A stretch of 64,000 nt of DNA from Bacteroides sp. CAG:1060_57_27 (GTDB lineage Bacteria > Bacteroidota > Bacteroidia > Bacteroidales > UBA932), in NCBI GenBank assembly GCA_001915575.1, contig MNQT01000024.1, forward strand, positions 1 through 64,000. The letters are read 5' to 3'. The notes below the pieces were generated by a model. The model did not search any database. It worked only from the letters and a program-made list of their open reading frames with translations, and was not told the origin of the DNA. The translations under genes and the position numbers were made by a program. Positions 6,994-15,801 of this stretch are shown in pieces. Each line of letters starts with the position of its first letter. The stretch's first letter is position 1.

Positions 6994-7410
6994 CTAATGC
7001 AGATACTTGTAGTCGACATGGTACTGGATCTTCCCGTCCTTGTCGACGAAGGCATATAGTCCGGTGACCTTCGCCATGCCCTTGCGCACGTCGTTGTATA
7101 GGTTGGGGAACCTGTCCTTGACGATGTACATCCTTTCGCTCTCGTTGCGTATGTTGCGGTTCCTGAGCTTGTAGCGGAGTTCGTAGTCGCAGGTGCCGTC
7201 CGGATTCGCGATCTCCACCATGCTCTGGATATGCATCAGGCCTTCGGCGTAGTAGGCGTAGAGTTCGGGGTAGTTGTCGTATAGTATCTCGATTCTCGTG
7301 TCGACGTCCCGGATTGCGCGGGCACCTTCTGAGGCGGCCCTGCCCGTGGCGCAGGATACGGCCGCGGCGGCGAGCGCCGCTATTGCGATAGCTTTGAAAA
7401 TAACTTTCAT
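6994..7410 (-). CDS. Small lipoprotein, unknown function
   Basis: 138 residues from the chosen start. The N terminus is a lipoprotein signal (MKVIFKAIAIAALAAAAVSC, lipid-modified Cys at 20), so the mature protein is membrane-anchored. The rest is soluble, charged and Tyr-rich (LYDNYPELYAYYAEGLMHI; C-terminal YHVDYKYLH), without a family I can name. An upstream in-frame start at 7491 would add 27 residues in front of the signal peptide and would lie upstream of the -7 box at 7435-7442, so it is rejected. It is divergent from the alcohol dehydrogenase gene and shares the intergenic region with it. Confidence 0.75.
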   Translation of the reverse strand: MKVIFKAIAIAALAAAAVSCATGRAASEGARAIRDVDTRIEILYDNYPELYAYYAEGLMHIQSMVEIANPDGTCDYELRYKLRNRNIRNESERMYIVKDRFPNLYNDVRKGMAKVTGLYAFVDKDGKIQYHVDYKYLH

Positions 7411-7434
7411 CTCGTTGAATGTCCTGTTGTCGTG

Positions 7435-7442
7435 CAAATATA
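7435..7442 (-). promoter_or_regulatory. -7 box of lipoprotein gene
   Basis: Minus-strand TATATTTG, 24 nt before the ATG at 7410; perfect TAnnTTTG. It decides the lipoprotein start. Confidence 0.55.
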
Positions 7443-7451
7443 ATGTTTTTA

Positions 7452-7481
7452 TTGCCGAGTCGGATTTTTTTGTTAATTTTG
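7452..7481 (+). promoter_or_regulatory. Promoter of iron alcohol dehydrogenase gene
   Basis: TTG (7452-7454), 19-nt spacer, TAATTTTG (7474-7481). The start codon at 7508 follows after a leader of about 20 nt. Back to back with the lipoprotein promoter. Confidence 0.7.
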
Positions 7482-7507
7482 GTAGTAACACTCAAAACTA
7501 CTGCGTT

Positions 7508-8680
7508 ATGAAATCGAACCTCACCTTCAGTACCTTCATCCCCACCCGGCTGCTGTTCGGATGTGGGGAGATCGCAAGGCTTGCGACAGAAAAGCTTCCC
7601 GGAAAGAAAGCCCTCGTGGTAATATCTGCCGGTACTTCCATGAAGAAGTACGGATACCTCGACAAGGTGGTCTCCCTGCTTGCGCAAGGCGGGGTCGAGT
7701 CCGTCGTATATGACAAGATCCTTCCGAACCCTGTCAGGGCGCATGTCATGGAGGCGGCCGGAGTATGCCGCAGTGAGGGATGCGACTTCGTCGTAGGTCT
7801 CGGAGGAGGCAGCAGTGTCGACTCGGCCAAGGCTATCGCGGTCATGGCGTGCAACGACGGAGACTACTGGGACTATGTGAATGCCGGAAGCGGCAAGGGC
7901 CGTCCGGTGGCCGGAGCCCTGCCCATAGTGGCTATTCCCACCACGGCGGGTACCGGTACCGAAGCCGATCCATGGGCCGTGATCACCAACGAGGAACTGC
8001 ACGAGAAGATAGGCTTCGGCGGGGACTTCACCTTCCCGGTGCTGTCGGTAGTGGATCCCGAACTGATGATGTCCGTGCCCGCGAAGTTCACCGCCCTGCA
8101 GGGCTTCGACGCCTTCTTCCATGCTTCTGAAGGATATATAGCGAACTGCTCCACTCCTGTAAGCGACCTCTATGCCCTGGAGGCCGTGCGCCTGCTTGCG
8201 AAATACCTGCCCGAGGCAGTGGTCAACGGCGGAAACCTCAAGGCGCGCACCAAGGTCGCCCTGGCGAGCATGCTGGCCGGAATGGTCGAGTCTACCTCGA
8301 GTTGTACCTCTGAGCACTCCATGGAGCACGCGATGAGTGCCTTCTGCCCCGAACTTCCCCACGGAGCGGGACTGATCGCACTGAGCGACGCATACTTCAG
8401 CGCTTTCCGCACTGACTGCGTCAAGAGATACATGAAGCTGGCCGAGGCCATGACCGGACATCCGAGCAGCGCGCCGGAAGACTTTCTCGTAGCCCTGAGG
8501 CGTATGCAGAAGTCCTGCGGCGTCGACGACATCAAGGTCAGCGACTGGGGTGTCAGGAAGGAGGACCTGCCCGCTATGGTGCAGAACGCCCGCCATACCA
8601 TGGGAGGGTTGTTCGGCTTCGATCCCCGTCCTCTTACCGACAGCGAGGTGCTCGACATCTACAGGATGTCGTACAGATAG
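7508..8680 (+). CDS. Iron-containing alcohol dehydrogenase (butanol-dehydrogenase-like)
   Basis: 390 residues from MKSNLTFSTFIPTRLLFG. A group III Fe-dependent alcohol/aldehyde dehydrogenase that reduces aldehydes with NAD(P)H. Visible: dinucleotide motif GLGGGSSVDSAKA, substrate/cofactor loop IPTTAGTGTEA, and the metal-site motifs DAFFHASEGY (Asp and His ligands) and SEHSMEHAM...PHGAGL (His ligands). The family is usually about 380-390 residues. The promoter at 7452-7481 rules out the in-frame upstream extension to 7274. Physiological substrate unknown; redox balancing in fermentation or detoxification of reactive aldehydes is likely. Confidence 0.9.
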   Translation: MKSNLTFSTFIPTRLLFGCGEIARLATEKLPGKKALVVISAGTSMKKYGYLDKVVSLLAQGGVESVVYDKILPNPVRAHVMEAAGVCRSEGCDFVVGLGGGSSVDSAKAIAVMACNDGDYWDYVNAGSGKGRPVAGALPIVAIPTTAGTGTEADPWAVITNEELHEKIGFGGDFTFPVLSVVDPELMMSVPAKFTALQGFDAFFHASEGYIANCSTPVSDLYALEAVRLLAKYLPEAVVNGGNLKARTKVALASMLAGMVESTSSCTSEHSMEHAMSAFCPELPHGAGLIALSDAYFSAFRTDCVKRYMKLAEAMTGHPSSAPEDFLVALRRMQKSCGVDDIKVSDWGVRKEDLPAMVQNARHTMGGLFGFDPRPLTDSEVLDIYRMSYR

Positions 8681-8717
8681 TCCGGAGCCGACTGCCGGCA
8701 CAGTCTGGCGGGAACGG

Positions 8718-9923
8718 CTACCGGTCCATGTGGAGAGCCTGGAGGAATCGCCGGATGACTTCAGGCTTTCCTGTGTGCTTGCCCTCGTCCTCGCTTAGCT
8801 TGCAGGTGTCGTTGTAGAAGGTCCACGACTCGGTGATTTTGGCGGCTATCAGCTTTATGACTATGTTCATCGGCTTGAGCCCCTCGAAGTCGTTTGTGAA
8901 GTGCGTTCCTATGCCGAACGACGGCTGGCAGTAGTCCACGGCATATTTCTGAATCTCTATCGCCCTGTCGGTGTCGAGGGCGTTGCTGAAGATGACCTGC
9001 TTGGTGCGCGGATCGATGCCGAGCGAACGGTATTTCGCGACTATACGCATCAACTGGTCGTAGTTGTCACCGCTGTCTATCCTCAGTCCCTTGAAGAGAT
9101 TCGCGAAATCTTCCGAGAAGTTGAGGCTGAAGATGTTCCAGCCGAAACTGTCGTAGAGGTAGGTGCCCAGCGCACCGCGGAAGGTGTTGCGCCATGAGTC
9201 CATGGCAATGTGGTTCGCCATCTGCGGCCCGTACATGCCTCCTATCGCGCAGACGAATTCGTGGGCCATAGTGCCTACCGGCAGCAGGTCGTGCTTCATC
9301 GCGAGGTATACGTTGCTGCTGCCTACGAACTTGCCCGGCCATTCCCTGCTCATGTAGCAGTCTTTCAGCGCCTTCAGTACCGTGTCCTCGGCCTCGAGCG
9401 ACGCCCTGCGCCTCGTGCCGAAGTCGCTGAACACGCATCCGGCTCCGAGCAGGCGGCTTCCCTTGTCGTAGGTTCTGCGGTAGCATGCGCCGAGATCGAT
9501 TTTCGAATCCTCTCCCGTCATCATGTAGTACAACTCCGAGATTATCGCGAGCAACTTGACTTCAAGGAGTATGGTATCGGCCCAGCTGCCTTCTATGTCC
9601 ACATGGAGGTGCCCGGTGTCGTCCTGCCGCGCCCTTACCCAACGGCTGTCGAAGCGGTAGCCGCGCAGATAGTCGTAGAACCAGCCCGGAATGTAGTTGC
9701 AGCGCCTGCGCATGAAATCCACCTCGTCCCGGGTGATCGCCAGACCCTCCAGCGAGCGGACCTGCTGCATGAACTCCTCGGCGAAACCTGCCGGATATAC
9801 AGTGTCGTCCCTGTCGGTGAAGCTGTACCTTACGCAGGCGCGCGGGAAATTGTCTATGACCGCGCAGCACATCGTGAACTTGTAGAGGTCGTCATCGGTG
9901 AAATGGGTGATAATCTGGTGCAT
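8718..9923 (-). CDS. pncB: Nicotinate phosphoribosyltransferase
   Basis: 401 residues. It converts nicotinate and PRPP to nicotinate mononucleotide with ATP, the salvage entry to NAD in the cytoplasm. The N terminus (ITHFTDDDLYKFTM) is diagnostic of the family. GTMAHEF carries the phosphorylatable His (H221, equivalent to H219 of the enterobacterial enzyme). SFGIGTHFTND near the C terminus is the phosphate-binding loop. Full length, single gene. The likely -7 box is minus-strand TATATTTA at 9942-9949 (one mismatch), 18 nt before the start. It is convergent with the alcohol dehydrogenase gene. Confidence 0.95.
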   Translation of the reverse strand: MHQIITHFTDDDLYKFTMCCAVIDNFPRACVRYSFTDRDDTVYPAGFAEEFMQQVRSLEGLAITRDEVDFMRRRCNYIPGWFYDYLRGYRFDSRWVRARQDDTGHLHVDIEGSWADTILLEVKLLAIISELYYMMTGEDSKIDLGACYRRTYDKGSRLLGAGCVFSDFGTRRRASLEAEDTVLKALKDCYMSREWPGKFVGSSNVYLAMKHDLLPVGTMAHEFVCAIGGMYGPQMANHIAMDSWRNTFRGALGTYLYDSFGWNIFSLNFSEDFANLFKGLRIDSGDNYDQLMRIVAKYRSLGIDPRTKQVIFSNALDTDRAIEIQKYAVDYCQPSFGIGTHFTNDFEGLKPMNIVIKLIAAKITESWTFYNDTCKLSEDEGKHTGKPEVIRRFLQALHMDR

Positions 9924-10062
9924 CCTGTCGTGTTTTGGCCGTAAATATATGAAATCCCGACGATAAATTCCCGTATTTCCTGCAAGCGGATTGCAAACTT
10001 GCGGCCCGGGGTTCAGCCTGCGCGGATATTTTGTATTTTCGCAGAACTGTAAACTCTATGAT

Positions 10063-12618
10063 ATGGTAAGGCAGTTCGATGTTGAGGGAATGACCTGTTC
10101 GGCGTGCGTAGCGCATGTCGAGAAGGCGGTATCAAAAGTCGAGGGGGTGACTTCCTGCTCGGTGAGTCTGGTGACGAATTCGATGAATGTCGAAGGAAGC
10201 GCCACCGACGAGGCGATAGCGGCTGCAGTGGACAGGGCAGGGTACCATGCCAGGCCGAAGGGTTCCGCACATGGTGGCAGGGCCGGTGCCGGCGGTATTT
10301 CGGGCGCTTCCGGCAGAAGCTCCGGCGCCGCATTGCCGAGGTACAGGATTCTCGCGCGCCGACTTGCGCTGTCGCTGCTCTTCCTCATACCCCTGATGTA
10401 TGTCGCCATGGGAGCCGCGATGTGGAACTGGCCGCTTCCGGCCTTCCTCGACAGGAACCGCGCTGCTGCCGGCGTGCTCCAGCTGCTTCTTGCGGCGGCT
10501 GTGCTCGGAATCAATTCTGAATTTTTCAGGAGCGGAACGAAGTCCCTGCTTTCCGCTGCGCCCAACATGGATACTCTGGTGTCGCTCGGCTCGGGGGCTG
10601 CTTTCCTGTATAGCCTCGTAATGCTCTCCGTCAAGGGAAGCGAGGCTTCGCATCTGTATTTCGACACCTCGGCCATGATACTGGTGCTGGTTTCCGTAGG
10701 CAAGATGCTGGAGGCCCGTTCCATGGGCAGGACTACCGATGCGCTCAGGGCTCTCTCGAGACTTGCGCCTGGACTCGCCGTGGTCGAGAGGGACGGCAGG
10801 GAGGAGAAGGTTCCCGTCGGAGAGGTAAGGACCGGAGATGTCTTCGTGGTGCGTCCCGGAGAGAGCATCCCTGCGGACGGCCTGGTGCTTGACGGCAGCA
10901 GTGCGGTCGACGAGTCGGCGCTTACAGGCGAGAGCATCCCCGTCGACAAAGCGGCGGGCTCGGCTGTATCTGCCGCTACGGTCAATATGTCCGGCTTCCT
11001 GCGCTGCAGGGCTTCTCGCGTAGGGGAGGATACGACATTCTCCAGGGTGATGAAACTGGTGGAAGACGCTTCGGCGACAAAGGCTCCGATAGCACGCCTT
11101 GCAGATAAGGTTTCTGCGATATTCGTTCCGGCAGTGATGGCTGTTGCCGTCCTGACCTTTGCCGGCTGGATGATAGCCGGAGCAGGCGTCGGGACGGCGC
11201 TTACGCATGCGGTGGCGGTCCTCGTGGTGAGCTGCCCCTGCGCTCTCGGACTTGCTACTCCGGTGGCGATAGTCACCGGCAGCGGTACGGGTGCGCGGAA
11301 CGGCATACTGTTCAAGAACGCGACCGCGCTGGAGCAGGCTGGCAGGGTGAAGACAGTCGTGCTAGACAAGACGGGGACGCTGACCAGGGGGACTCCCGAA
11401 GTCACGGATATACTGCCTGCAGGCGGCAAGAACGCCCGTACCCTGCTCGAGACGGCATATTCTCTGGAGGTGAAGAGCGCTCATCCGCTCGCCAAGGCCG
11501 TCCGTCGGAAGGCCGTATCCGAGGGAATCTCCTGCGCCGCGTCTGACGGGTTCGAGACCTTTCCCGGCGGGGGAGTGGCAGGCCGGATAGACGGTGATCC
11601 GGTATATGGAGGGAATATAGGTTTCGTAGAAAGGTATTGCACCGTGCCCGACGGAATGCGCGGTATGGCGGATAAGCTTGCCGACTCGGGGAAGATTCCG
11701 CTCTTTTTCTGCCGCGGAGGGGTGTTCGATGGAATCATCGCCGTCGCCGACGTGCTCCGTGAAGACAGCATCGGCGCGGTGGCCGAACTCAGGGACATGG
11801 GAATACGCGTGGTCATGCTGACCGGAGACAACCGCCGCACCGCCGGGGCAATAGGCCGACAGGCCGGTGTGGACGAGGTGAGATCCGGACTGCTGCCGGG
11901 CGACAAGGAGGGATGCGTGCGTTCCCTCATGGGCGGCGGCAAGGTGGCTATGGTTGGTGACGGTGTCAATGATGCACCCGCCCTGACTACTGCCGATGTC
12001 GGGATGGCTGTGGGTTCCGGGCTGGATGCCGCAGTCGATGCCGCCGATGTTGTGCTGATGAAGAGCCGCCTGACGGATGTGCCTGCAGCGATACGCCTCG
12101 GCCGCAAGGTGCTGCGGAACATCAGGGAGAACCTCTTCTGGGCATTCTTCTATAATATCTGCGGCATACCTCTTGCCTCGGGCCTGCTCGAACCGCTGCT
12201 CGGCTGGAGCCTGAACCCGATGTTCTGCGCCGCGGCGATGGGCCTTTCGAGTTTCTGCGTTGTATCGAACGCCTTGAGGCTCAATTTCGTGAAAATCTAT
12301 CCTGCAGGAGCTGCGGATGCCGCGGGTGCCGCGTCCGGTCCGGCTTCCGCTGGTGTTCCGGGTGCCGGTGAAAGAGAAAAAATCTCTATAAATGAAAATA
12401 TTGCCATGAAAAAGACTCTGAAAATCGAAGGAATGATGTGCCCCAACTGCGAAAGGCATGTCGTAAAAGCACTTTCGGCCCTGCCGGGAGTAGTGTCTGC
12501 CGTTGCAAGCCACACCGACGGTACGGCTGTCGTGACCCTGGATGCGGAAGTTTCCGACTCCGAACTCAGGAAAGCCGTAGAAGAGGATGCCGGATACAGG
12601 CTCCTGTCGGTGGAATAG
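10063..12618 (+). CDS. copA: Copper-exporting P1B-type ATPase with fused C-terminal CopZ-like domain
   Basis: 851 residues from [20 protein letters not shown]. Pumps Cu(I) across the inner membrane. Order: N-terminal heavy-metal-associated domain (CSAC, 12-15), Gly/Ala linker, transmembrane helices, actuator (LTGES, 287-291), metal-site CPC (391-393), phosphorylation D435 in DKTGT, SAHPLA, and GDGVNDAP (632-639). Unusually, a second complete metallochaperone domain with CPNC is fused at the C terminus (about 782-851). The joining DNA (12372-12405) is AT-rich like a leader and has an ATG at 12406, so a separate 70-residue CopZ may also be made. The start was chosen because a near-consensus -7 box, TATTTTCG (10034-10041), lies upstream. 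Confidence 0.95.
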   Translation: MVRQFDVEGMTCSACVAHVEKAVSKVEGVTSCSVSLVTNSMNVEGSATDEAIAAAVDRAGYHARPKGSAHGGRAGAGGISGASGRSSGAALPRYRILARRLALSLLFLIPLMYVAMGAAMWNWPLPAFLDRNRAAAGVLQLLLAAAVLGINSEFFRSGTKSLLSAAPNMDTLVSLGSGAAFLYSLVMLSVKGSEASHLYFDTSAMILVLVSVGKMLEARSMGRTTDALRALSRLAPGLAVVERDGREEKVPVGEVRTGDVFVVRPGESIPADGLVLDGSSAVDESALTGESIPVDKAAGSAVSAATVNMSGFLRCRASRVGEDTTFSRVMKLVEDASATKAPIARLADKVSAIFVPAVMAVAVLTFAGWMIAGAGVGTALTHAVAVLVVSCPCALGLATPVAIVTGSGTGARNGILFKNATALEQAGRVKTVVLDKTGTLTRGTPEVTDILPAGGKNARTLLETAYSLEVKSAHPLAKAVRRKAVSEGISCAASDGFETFPGGGVAGRIDGDPVYGGNIGFVERYCTVPDGMRGMADKLADSGKIPLFFCRGGVFDGIIAVADVLREDSIGAVAELRDMGIRVVMLTGDNRRTAGAIGRQAGVDEVRSGLLPGDKEGCVRSLMGGGKVAMVGDGVNDAPALTTADVGMAVGSGLDAAVDAADVVLMKSRLTDVPAAIRLGRKVLRNIRENLFWAFFYNICGIPLASGLLEPLLGWSLNPMFCAAAMGLSSFCVVSNALRLNFVKIYPAGAADAAGAASGPASAGVPGAGEREKISINENIAMKKTLKIEGMMCPNCERHVVKALSALPGVVSAVASHTDGTAVVTLDAEVSDSELRKAVEEDAGYRLLSVE

Positions 12619-12654
12619 TATGTCCGAAAGTGAGGGCTCACATCAGATATGCAA

Positions 12655-12689
12655 GAAGCCGTCCGGTTTTTCCGTATCCGGACGGCTTC
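12655..12689. terminator. Perfect 12-bp hairpin between convergent genes
   Basis: GAAGCCGTCCGG (12655-12666) and CCGGACGGCTTC (12678-12689) flank an 11-nt loop, between the 3' ends of copA (+) and the M56 gene (-). Position and symmetry suit a bidirectional transcription stop, but there is no long T-run on either side. Confidence 0.55.
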
Positions 12690-12706
12690 AGGTGTTTCAG
12701 GAGGCG

Positions 12707-14041
12707 TCATTCGCTGATCTGGAATACTATGGGCATCGAGAAGCGTACAGCTACCGGCTCGCCTCCGATCTTGCCCGGAGTCCATGCCGGAGACTTGGAT
12801 ACGGCAGCCACCGCTGCATCGTCGAGAGCCTTGCTGCCGGCACTCCGGAGAATATCTATGTCGCCGAGACGGCCGTCCGTGCCTATGGTGAAGGCGAGTA
12901 TCACCCTCCCTTCCGTTCCGGCCTGCCTTTCGGCCTGTGGATAGACGAGATTCTCGGAGAGCCATAGCGCGAATCCGTTGGCGCTGTCCCCGTTGAACAG
13001 GGGTTTCTGTTCGATTGCGCCGAAGTCATATACCTGTTCTGAGGATGTGGCCTCCTCTCCGGTTGCCGTGTCCTGTCCTGGCGTTCCGGATCCGGGGTCG
13101 GTGGAACTGTCCGTCGCGGGGGTGCCGTCCCGGACTTCCTGTGCAGTCTGCTGCGCCCTCTTGTCGTCAGAGCTTTCCGCATTAGTGCAGAAGCAGAGGG
13201 TCAGCACCATAAGCGGCAGGCAGGCGAGATAGCCCAGCCTTGCCCACGAGGTGGTCTTGAACTTGTGCATCATTGTAATCCTGTTTTTGAGTTTGCTGTG
13301 ATCAAAGCTGCTCGCGATGAGGAAACGTCTGTCCCCCACAGCCTTTCTCACAAGAAGGAGCTGGTATCTTGATGCATCGATGCCTGAGTCGAGAACCGCT
13401 TCGTCGGCTTCGTATTCATGCAGCAGCCTGATCTCGGAGCGCATGAGGTGGACGAGCGGGTTGAACCAGTGGACGGCCGTAACGAGCGACATCAGCATCA
13501 GGTCGAGGCTGTGCAGGCGCCCGGCGTGTACGCATTCGTGGAGCAGTATTTCCGGATGCTCCTCAATGTCGCGGCGGCTTATCGCTATGTGGTTGAAGAA
13601 ACTGAACGAGGCGAAATCGCCTTCGACGGCGTGGATTATGTACCGTCCCTGCCTTAAGCCTCTGGTCCGGGAGAGCGCAAGGCAGATCCTGGCGAGCGAG
13701 ACGGCGGTCGCCACCAGTACGGCGGTGCAGCCTGCGGCATATACGGCTGCCAGTGCGAGCCTCCAGCCGCTGCCGCCTGCGCCGTCTGTTCCGGCCGCTG
13801 CTTCGGGAAGTAGGAAGGCCTGGATGAACCGCGTCATCTGCATGTCTTCCGGAAAGTCCGGCCTGTGCCTCGGGAGCGCAGGCAGCCCGAAATCGAACAG
13901 CGGCAGCAGCATGCACGCGAGCGTTCCCGCCAATACCGCGGCGCGGTTGAAGCGGAAGAAGGTCGTCTTCCTCATGAAGAGCATGAAGAAGGCGTAGAAC
14001 ACTGTGAGCAGCAGGCTGCTTGTCAACAGATAGGCTGTCAT
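12707..14041 (-). CDS. BlaR1-like M56 family membrane metallopeptidase with TonB C-terminal domain
   Basis: 444 residues. N-terminal membrane helices (about 5-23, 35-50 and 95-118), then a cytoplasmic zinc-protease loop with HECVH (168-172) and the downstream acidic ligand region HEYEADEAVL, a further helix ending LTLCFCTNA, a Ser/Thr/Pro-rich periplasmic linker, and a TonB-type domain (about 365-444: VYPQ...GRVILAFTIGTDG...). In the BlaR1/MecR1 model such proteins sense an envelope signal and cleave the paired repressor. The sensor here is a TonB-like domain instead of a beta-lactam-binding one, common in Bacteroidetes, so the signal is unknown. It overlaps the BlaI gene by 4 nt (ATGA), so the two are translationally coupled. 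Confidence 0.87.
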   Translation of the reverse strand: MTAYLLTSSLLLTVFYAFFMLFMRKTTFFRFNRAAVLAGTLACMLLPLFDFGLPALPRHRPDFPEDMQMTRFIQAFLLPEAAAGTDGAGGSGWRLALAAVYAAGCTAVLVATAVSLARICLALSRTRGLRQGRYIIHAVEGDFASFSFFNHIAISRRDIEEHPEILLHECVHAGRLHSLDLMLMSLVTAVHWFNPLVHLMRSEIRLLHEYEADEAVLDSGIDASRYQLLLVRKAVGDRRFLIASSFDHSKLKNRITMMHKFKTTSWARLGYLACLPLMVLTLCFCTNAESSDDKRAQQTAQEVRDGTPATDSSTDPGSGTPGQDTATGEEATSSEQVYDFGAIEQKPLFNGDSANGFALWLSENLVYPQAERQAGTEGRVILAFTIGTDGRLGDIDILRSAGSKALDDAAVAAVSKSPAWTPGKIGGEPVAVRFSMPIVFQISE

Positions 14042-14403
14042 TTCTTCCTTTTCTCTATTTTCGCTATCAGGGCCTTGAGTTCCCCGATATCCATTTTTTC
14101 CTCTTCGACGAACTGCGACACCAGGCTGGAATAGGAGTTGCCGTAGTATTTCGACACCATTTCCCCGACCGCCCGGGCGCGGTATTCGCGCTCGCTGACG
14201 GCGACGCTGTAGCGGAATGAGTTCGCCATTGCCTTGCGCGTCACGAAGCCCTTCTCCTCCAGGAACCTGACTTGCGTGGCCACCGTGTTGTAGTTGGGCT
14301 TGGGGTCGGGCATCCTGGCCAGTATGTCGCGGATGAACATGTCCCCCTCCTTCCAGAGTATGTTCATCACTTCTTCTTCCTTTGCAGTGAGTCTGTATTT
14401 CAT
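14038..14403 (-). CDS. BlaI/MecI/CopY-family winged-helix repressor
   Basis: 121 residues, the usual length. The N-terminal winged helix (LTAKEEEVMNILWKEG...PKPNYNTVATQVRFLEEKGFVTRK) binds DNA; the C-terminal helices make a dimer. Repressors of this family are inactivated by cleavage by the partner M56 protease, encoded immediately downstream with a 4-nt overlap. A -7 box lies at 14438-14445, and a 27-bp palindrome (14458-14484) covers the expected -33 position, a plausible autoregulatory operator. CopY-type members respond to copper, and copA is convergent with this operon, but the 88-nt gap with a terminator hairpin argues for separate control. Confidence 0.9.
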   Translation of the reverse strand: MKYRLTAKEEEVMNILWKEGDMFIRDILARMPDPKPNYNTVATQVRFLEEKGFVTRKAMANSFRYSVAVSEREYRARAVGEMVSKYYGNSYSSLVSQFVEEEKMDIGELKALIAKIEKRKK

Positions 14404-14437
14404 CGCTTCGTTATTATTATCGGAAGTGTCTCCGGAG

Positions 14438-14445
14438 CAAAGATA
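14438..14445 (-). promoter_or_regulatory. -7 box of blaI-like operon
   Basis: Minus-strand TATCTTTG, 34 nt before the BlaI-like start; perfect TAnnTTTG. Confidence 0.6.
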
Positions 14446-14457
14446 CGAATAAAAACG

Positions 14458-14484
14458 AAAACTCCTAAAATTTTTAGGAGTTTT
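14458..14484. promoter_or_regulatory. 27-bp perfect palindrome, operator or terminator
   Basis: AAAACTCCTAAAA - T - TTTTAGGAGTTTT. It sits where the -33 element of the BlaI-like promoter should be, so repressor binding is plausible. It would also form a stem followed by T residues for the upstream minus-strand gene (14560-15144), so a terminator role is equally possible. Confidence 0.65.
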
Positions 14485-14559
14485 CCGAAATTTTTTAGTG
14501 ACCTTTTCCGGAACTGTTTCCGTCAGCCTGTCCCGGGCACCAATTCCAGGGGGATACTG

Positions 14560-15144
14560 TTATTTCCCGAGTTCGTCTATCTGCCTGAGGAGCCCGTCCA
14601 GCATCGCCTTCTGCTTCCTGTCGTAGATTGTCCCGCAGATTCCCGCACCGATGATTCCGAAGCCGCAACCGAGCAGGAAATACAGCGTAAGTTCATTGTC
14701 TGCCCCCGATGAAATGCACTCGGCGGCTACCCAGGCGAACCACGCCAGCACGGCGGGCCAGGCATATTTCTTCCATTTCAGGCCGCGCTTCCTCATCAGC
14801 GCGATTTCCTTTCCGGCTTCGGCAAGGTTCTCTCCCATCATGTCTTCCGGATGTATGCGGCGCGTAGTCCAGAATGAGAACGCCACGGCCGTGAGGAGGA
14901 AGAGCACCGTGAATGCCGACAGGGCCAGCGAGAGTCCCATGTACCAGTGCAGTGCCCACAGGCAGTAGCCTGCTCCGGCAATTCCGGTTACCGCGAGTAT
15001 GGTGGTCTGCACCTTTATCCTGTGTACTTTGTCGCGCATCGAGCGGCGTATGTGCTCCTCGCTGATGATTGTCTGGCGGTCGAGTTTCGCCTTGAGTTCG
15101 GAGATTTCGAGCCTCATCTGCTCGAGTTCGCTATAATTTTCCAT
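14560..15144 (-). CDS. Membrane protein downstream of an ECF sigma factor (putative anti-sigma)
   Basis: 194 residues, family not recognised. An N-terminal coiled-coil-like helix (about 5-40, ELEQMRLEISELKAKLDRQ) is followed by four hydrophobic segments (about 47-66, 68-90, 128-146 and 152-170) and a short charged tail. It lies 13 nt after the ECF sigma gene on the same strand, a usual place for a sigma-controlling membrane partner in Bacteroidales; that role is inference from context and topology. Its stop is 75 nt from the palindrome at 14458-14484. Confidence 0.7.
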   Translation of the reverse strand: MENYSELEQMRLEISELKAKLDRQTIISEEHIRRSMRDKVHRIKVQTTILAVTGIAGAGYCLWALHWYMGLSLALSAFTVLFLLTAVAFSFWTTRRIHPEDMMGENLAEAGKEIALMRKRGLKWKKYAWPAVLAWFAWVAAECISSGADNELTLYFLLGCGFGIIGAGICGTIYDRKQKAMLDGLLRQIDELGK

Positions 15145-15157
15145 TTTCTTCCGGGTT

Positions 15158-15634
15158 TTAGTCGTTTGACATCGATTTCAACTGTTCCTTGATCCGTACC
15201 AGGCGGACGGAAACGTTCTTGGTGCTGATGCCTACAATCTGACCGATCTCCTCGTAGCTGAGGTTCTCGAGCCATAGCAGGACTATCGCCCTGTCGAAGG
15301 GCTGCAGCCGGCTGATCCTTCGGTGCAGCAGGGCCGTCTGACGGTTGTCGGCGTCGTTCTCGTCGAACGGGTCGATGTCCATGGTGAGCGGCAGTGTCCT
15401 GTTTCTCTTCCTCCTGCGGTCGGCTGAGATGCAGGTGTTGAGGCTCACCCTGTAGACCCAGGTCCTGATGTCGCTGCGTCCCTCGAACCTGGCGAAGCCC
15501 TTCCAGAGGTTTATCAGGACTTCCTGTACGAGGTCGTCGACTTCGTCCCTGTCTTTCGAGAACATGTAGCAGACAAGGTAGACGGTGCTCTTCTGCTCCC
15601 GGACCATTTGCGCAAATTTCCTTTCTGTTTCCAT
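15158..15634 (-). CDS. ECF-type RNA polymerase sigma factor (first of divergent pair)
   Basis: 158 residues from METERKFAQMVREQK. Sigma region 2 (YLVCYMFSKDRDEVDDLVQEVLINLWKGF) recognises the -10 element and region 4 (LSYEEIGQIVGISTKNVSVRLVRIKEQL) the -35 element; no region 3, as expected for ECF factors. The -7 box at 15698-15705 lies upstream of the chosen ATG; a TTG start at 15700 would overlap the promoter and is rejected. Operon partner: the membrane protein downstream. A second ECF operon starts 168 nt away in the opposite direction. Confidence 0.92.
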   Translation of the reverse strand: METERKFAQMVREQKSTVYLVCYMFSKDRDEVDDLVQEVLINLWKGFARFEGRSDIRTWVYRVSLNTCISADRRRKRNRTLPLTMDIDPFDENDADNRQTALLHRRISRLQPFDRAIVLLWLENLSYEEIGQIVGISTKNVSVRLVRIKEQLKSMSND

Positions 15635-15697
15635 CGCTTTTCCGAATTCTTTGCCCTTTAGACGCAGGTACACGGCTAAAACTACAGAATTTCGTCC

Positions 15698-15705
15698 CAA
15701 AGGTA
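15698..15705 (-). promoter_or_regulatory. -7 box of minus-strand ECF operon
   Basis: Minus-strand TACCTTTG, 63 nt before the ATG at 15634. This indicates control by the main sigma factor. Confidence 0.55.
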
Positions 15706-15738
15706 GGATTTTTACGATTTTTATTGAATCTTTTCCGC

Positions 15739-15769
15739 AGACGCTGCGTCTTTAGGGTGGATGCATCCC
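15739..15769. promoter_or_regulatory. Two palindromes between divergent ECF operons
   Basis: AGACGC-T-GCGTCT (15739-15751) and GGATGCATCC (15759-15768, within GGGTGGATGCATCCC) lie in the 167-nt gap, 33-63 nt before the plus-strand ECF start. No TAnnTTTG box is seen for the plus gene, so it may use an ECF-type promoter here. Confidence 0.45.
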
Positions 15770-15801
15770 GAAAAGGACATAAATACAAAACGACTACAGG
15801 A

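Noticed and set aside
12619..12706. copA and the BlaI/M56 pair as one copper-response module (CopY-like)
   Set aside because: The genes are convergent with a hairpin between them, and no palindrome like that at 14458-14484 occurs before copA.
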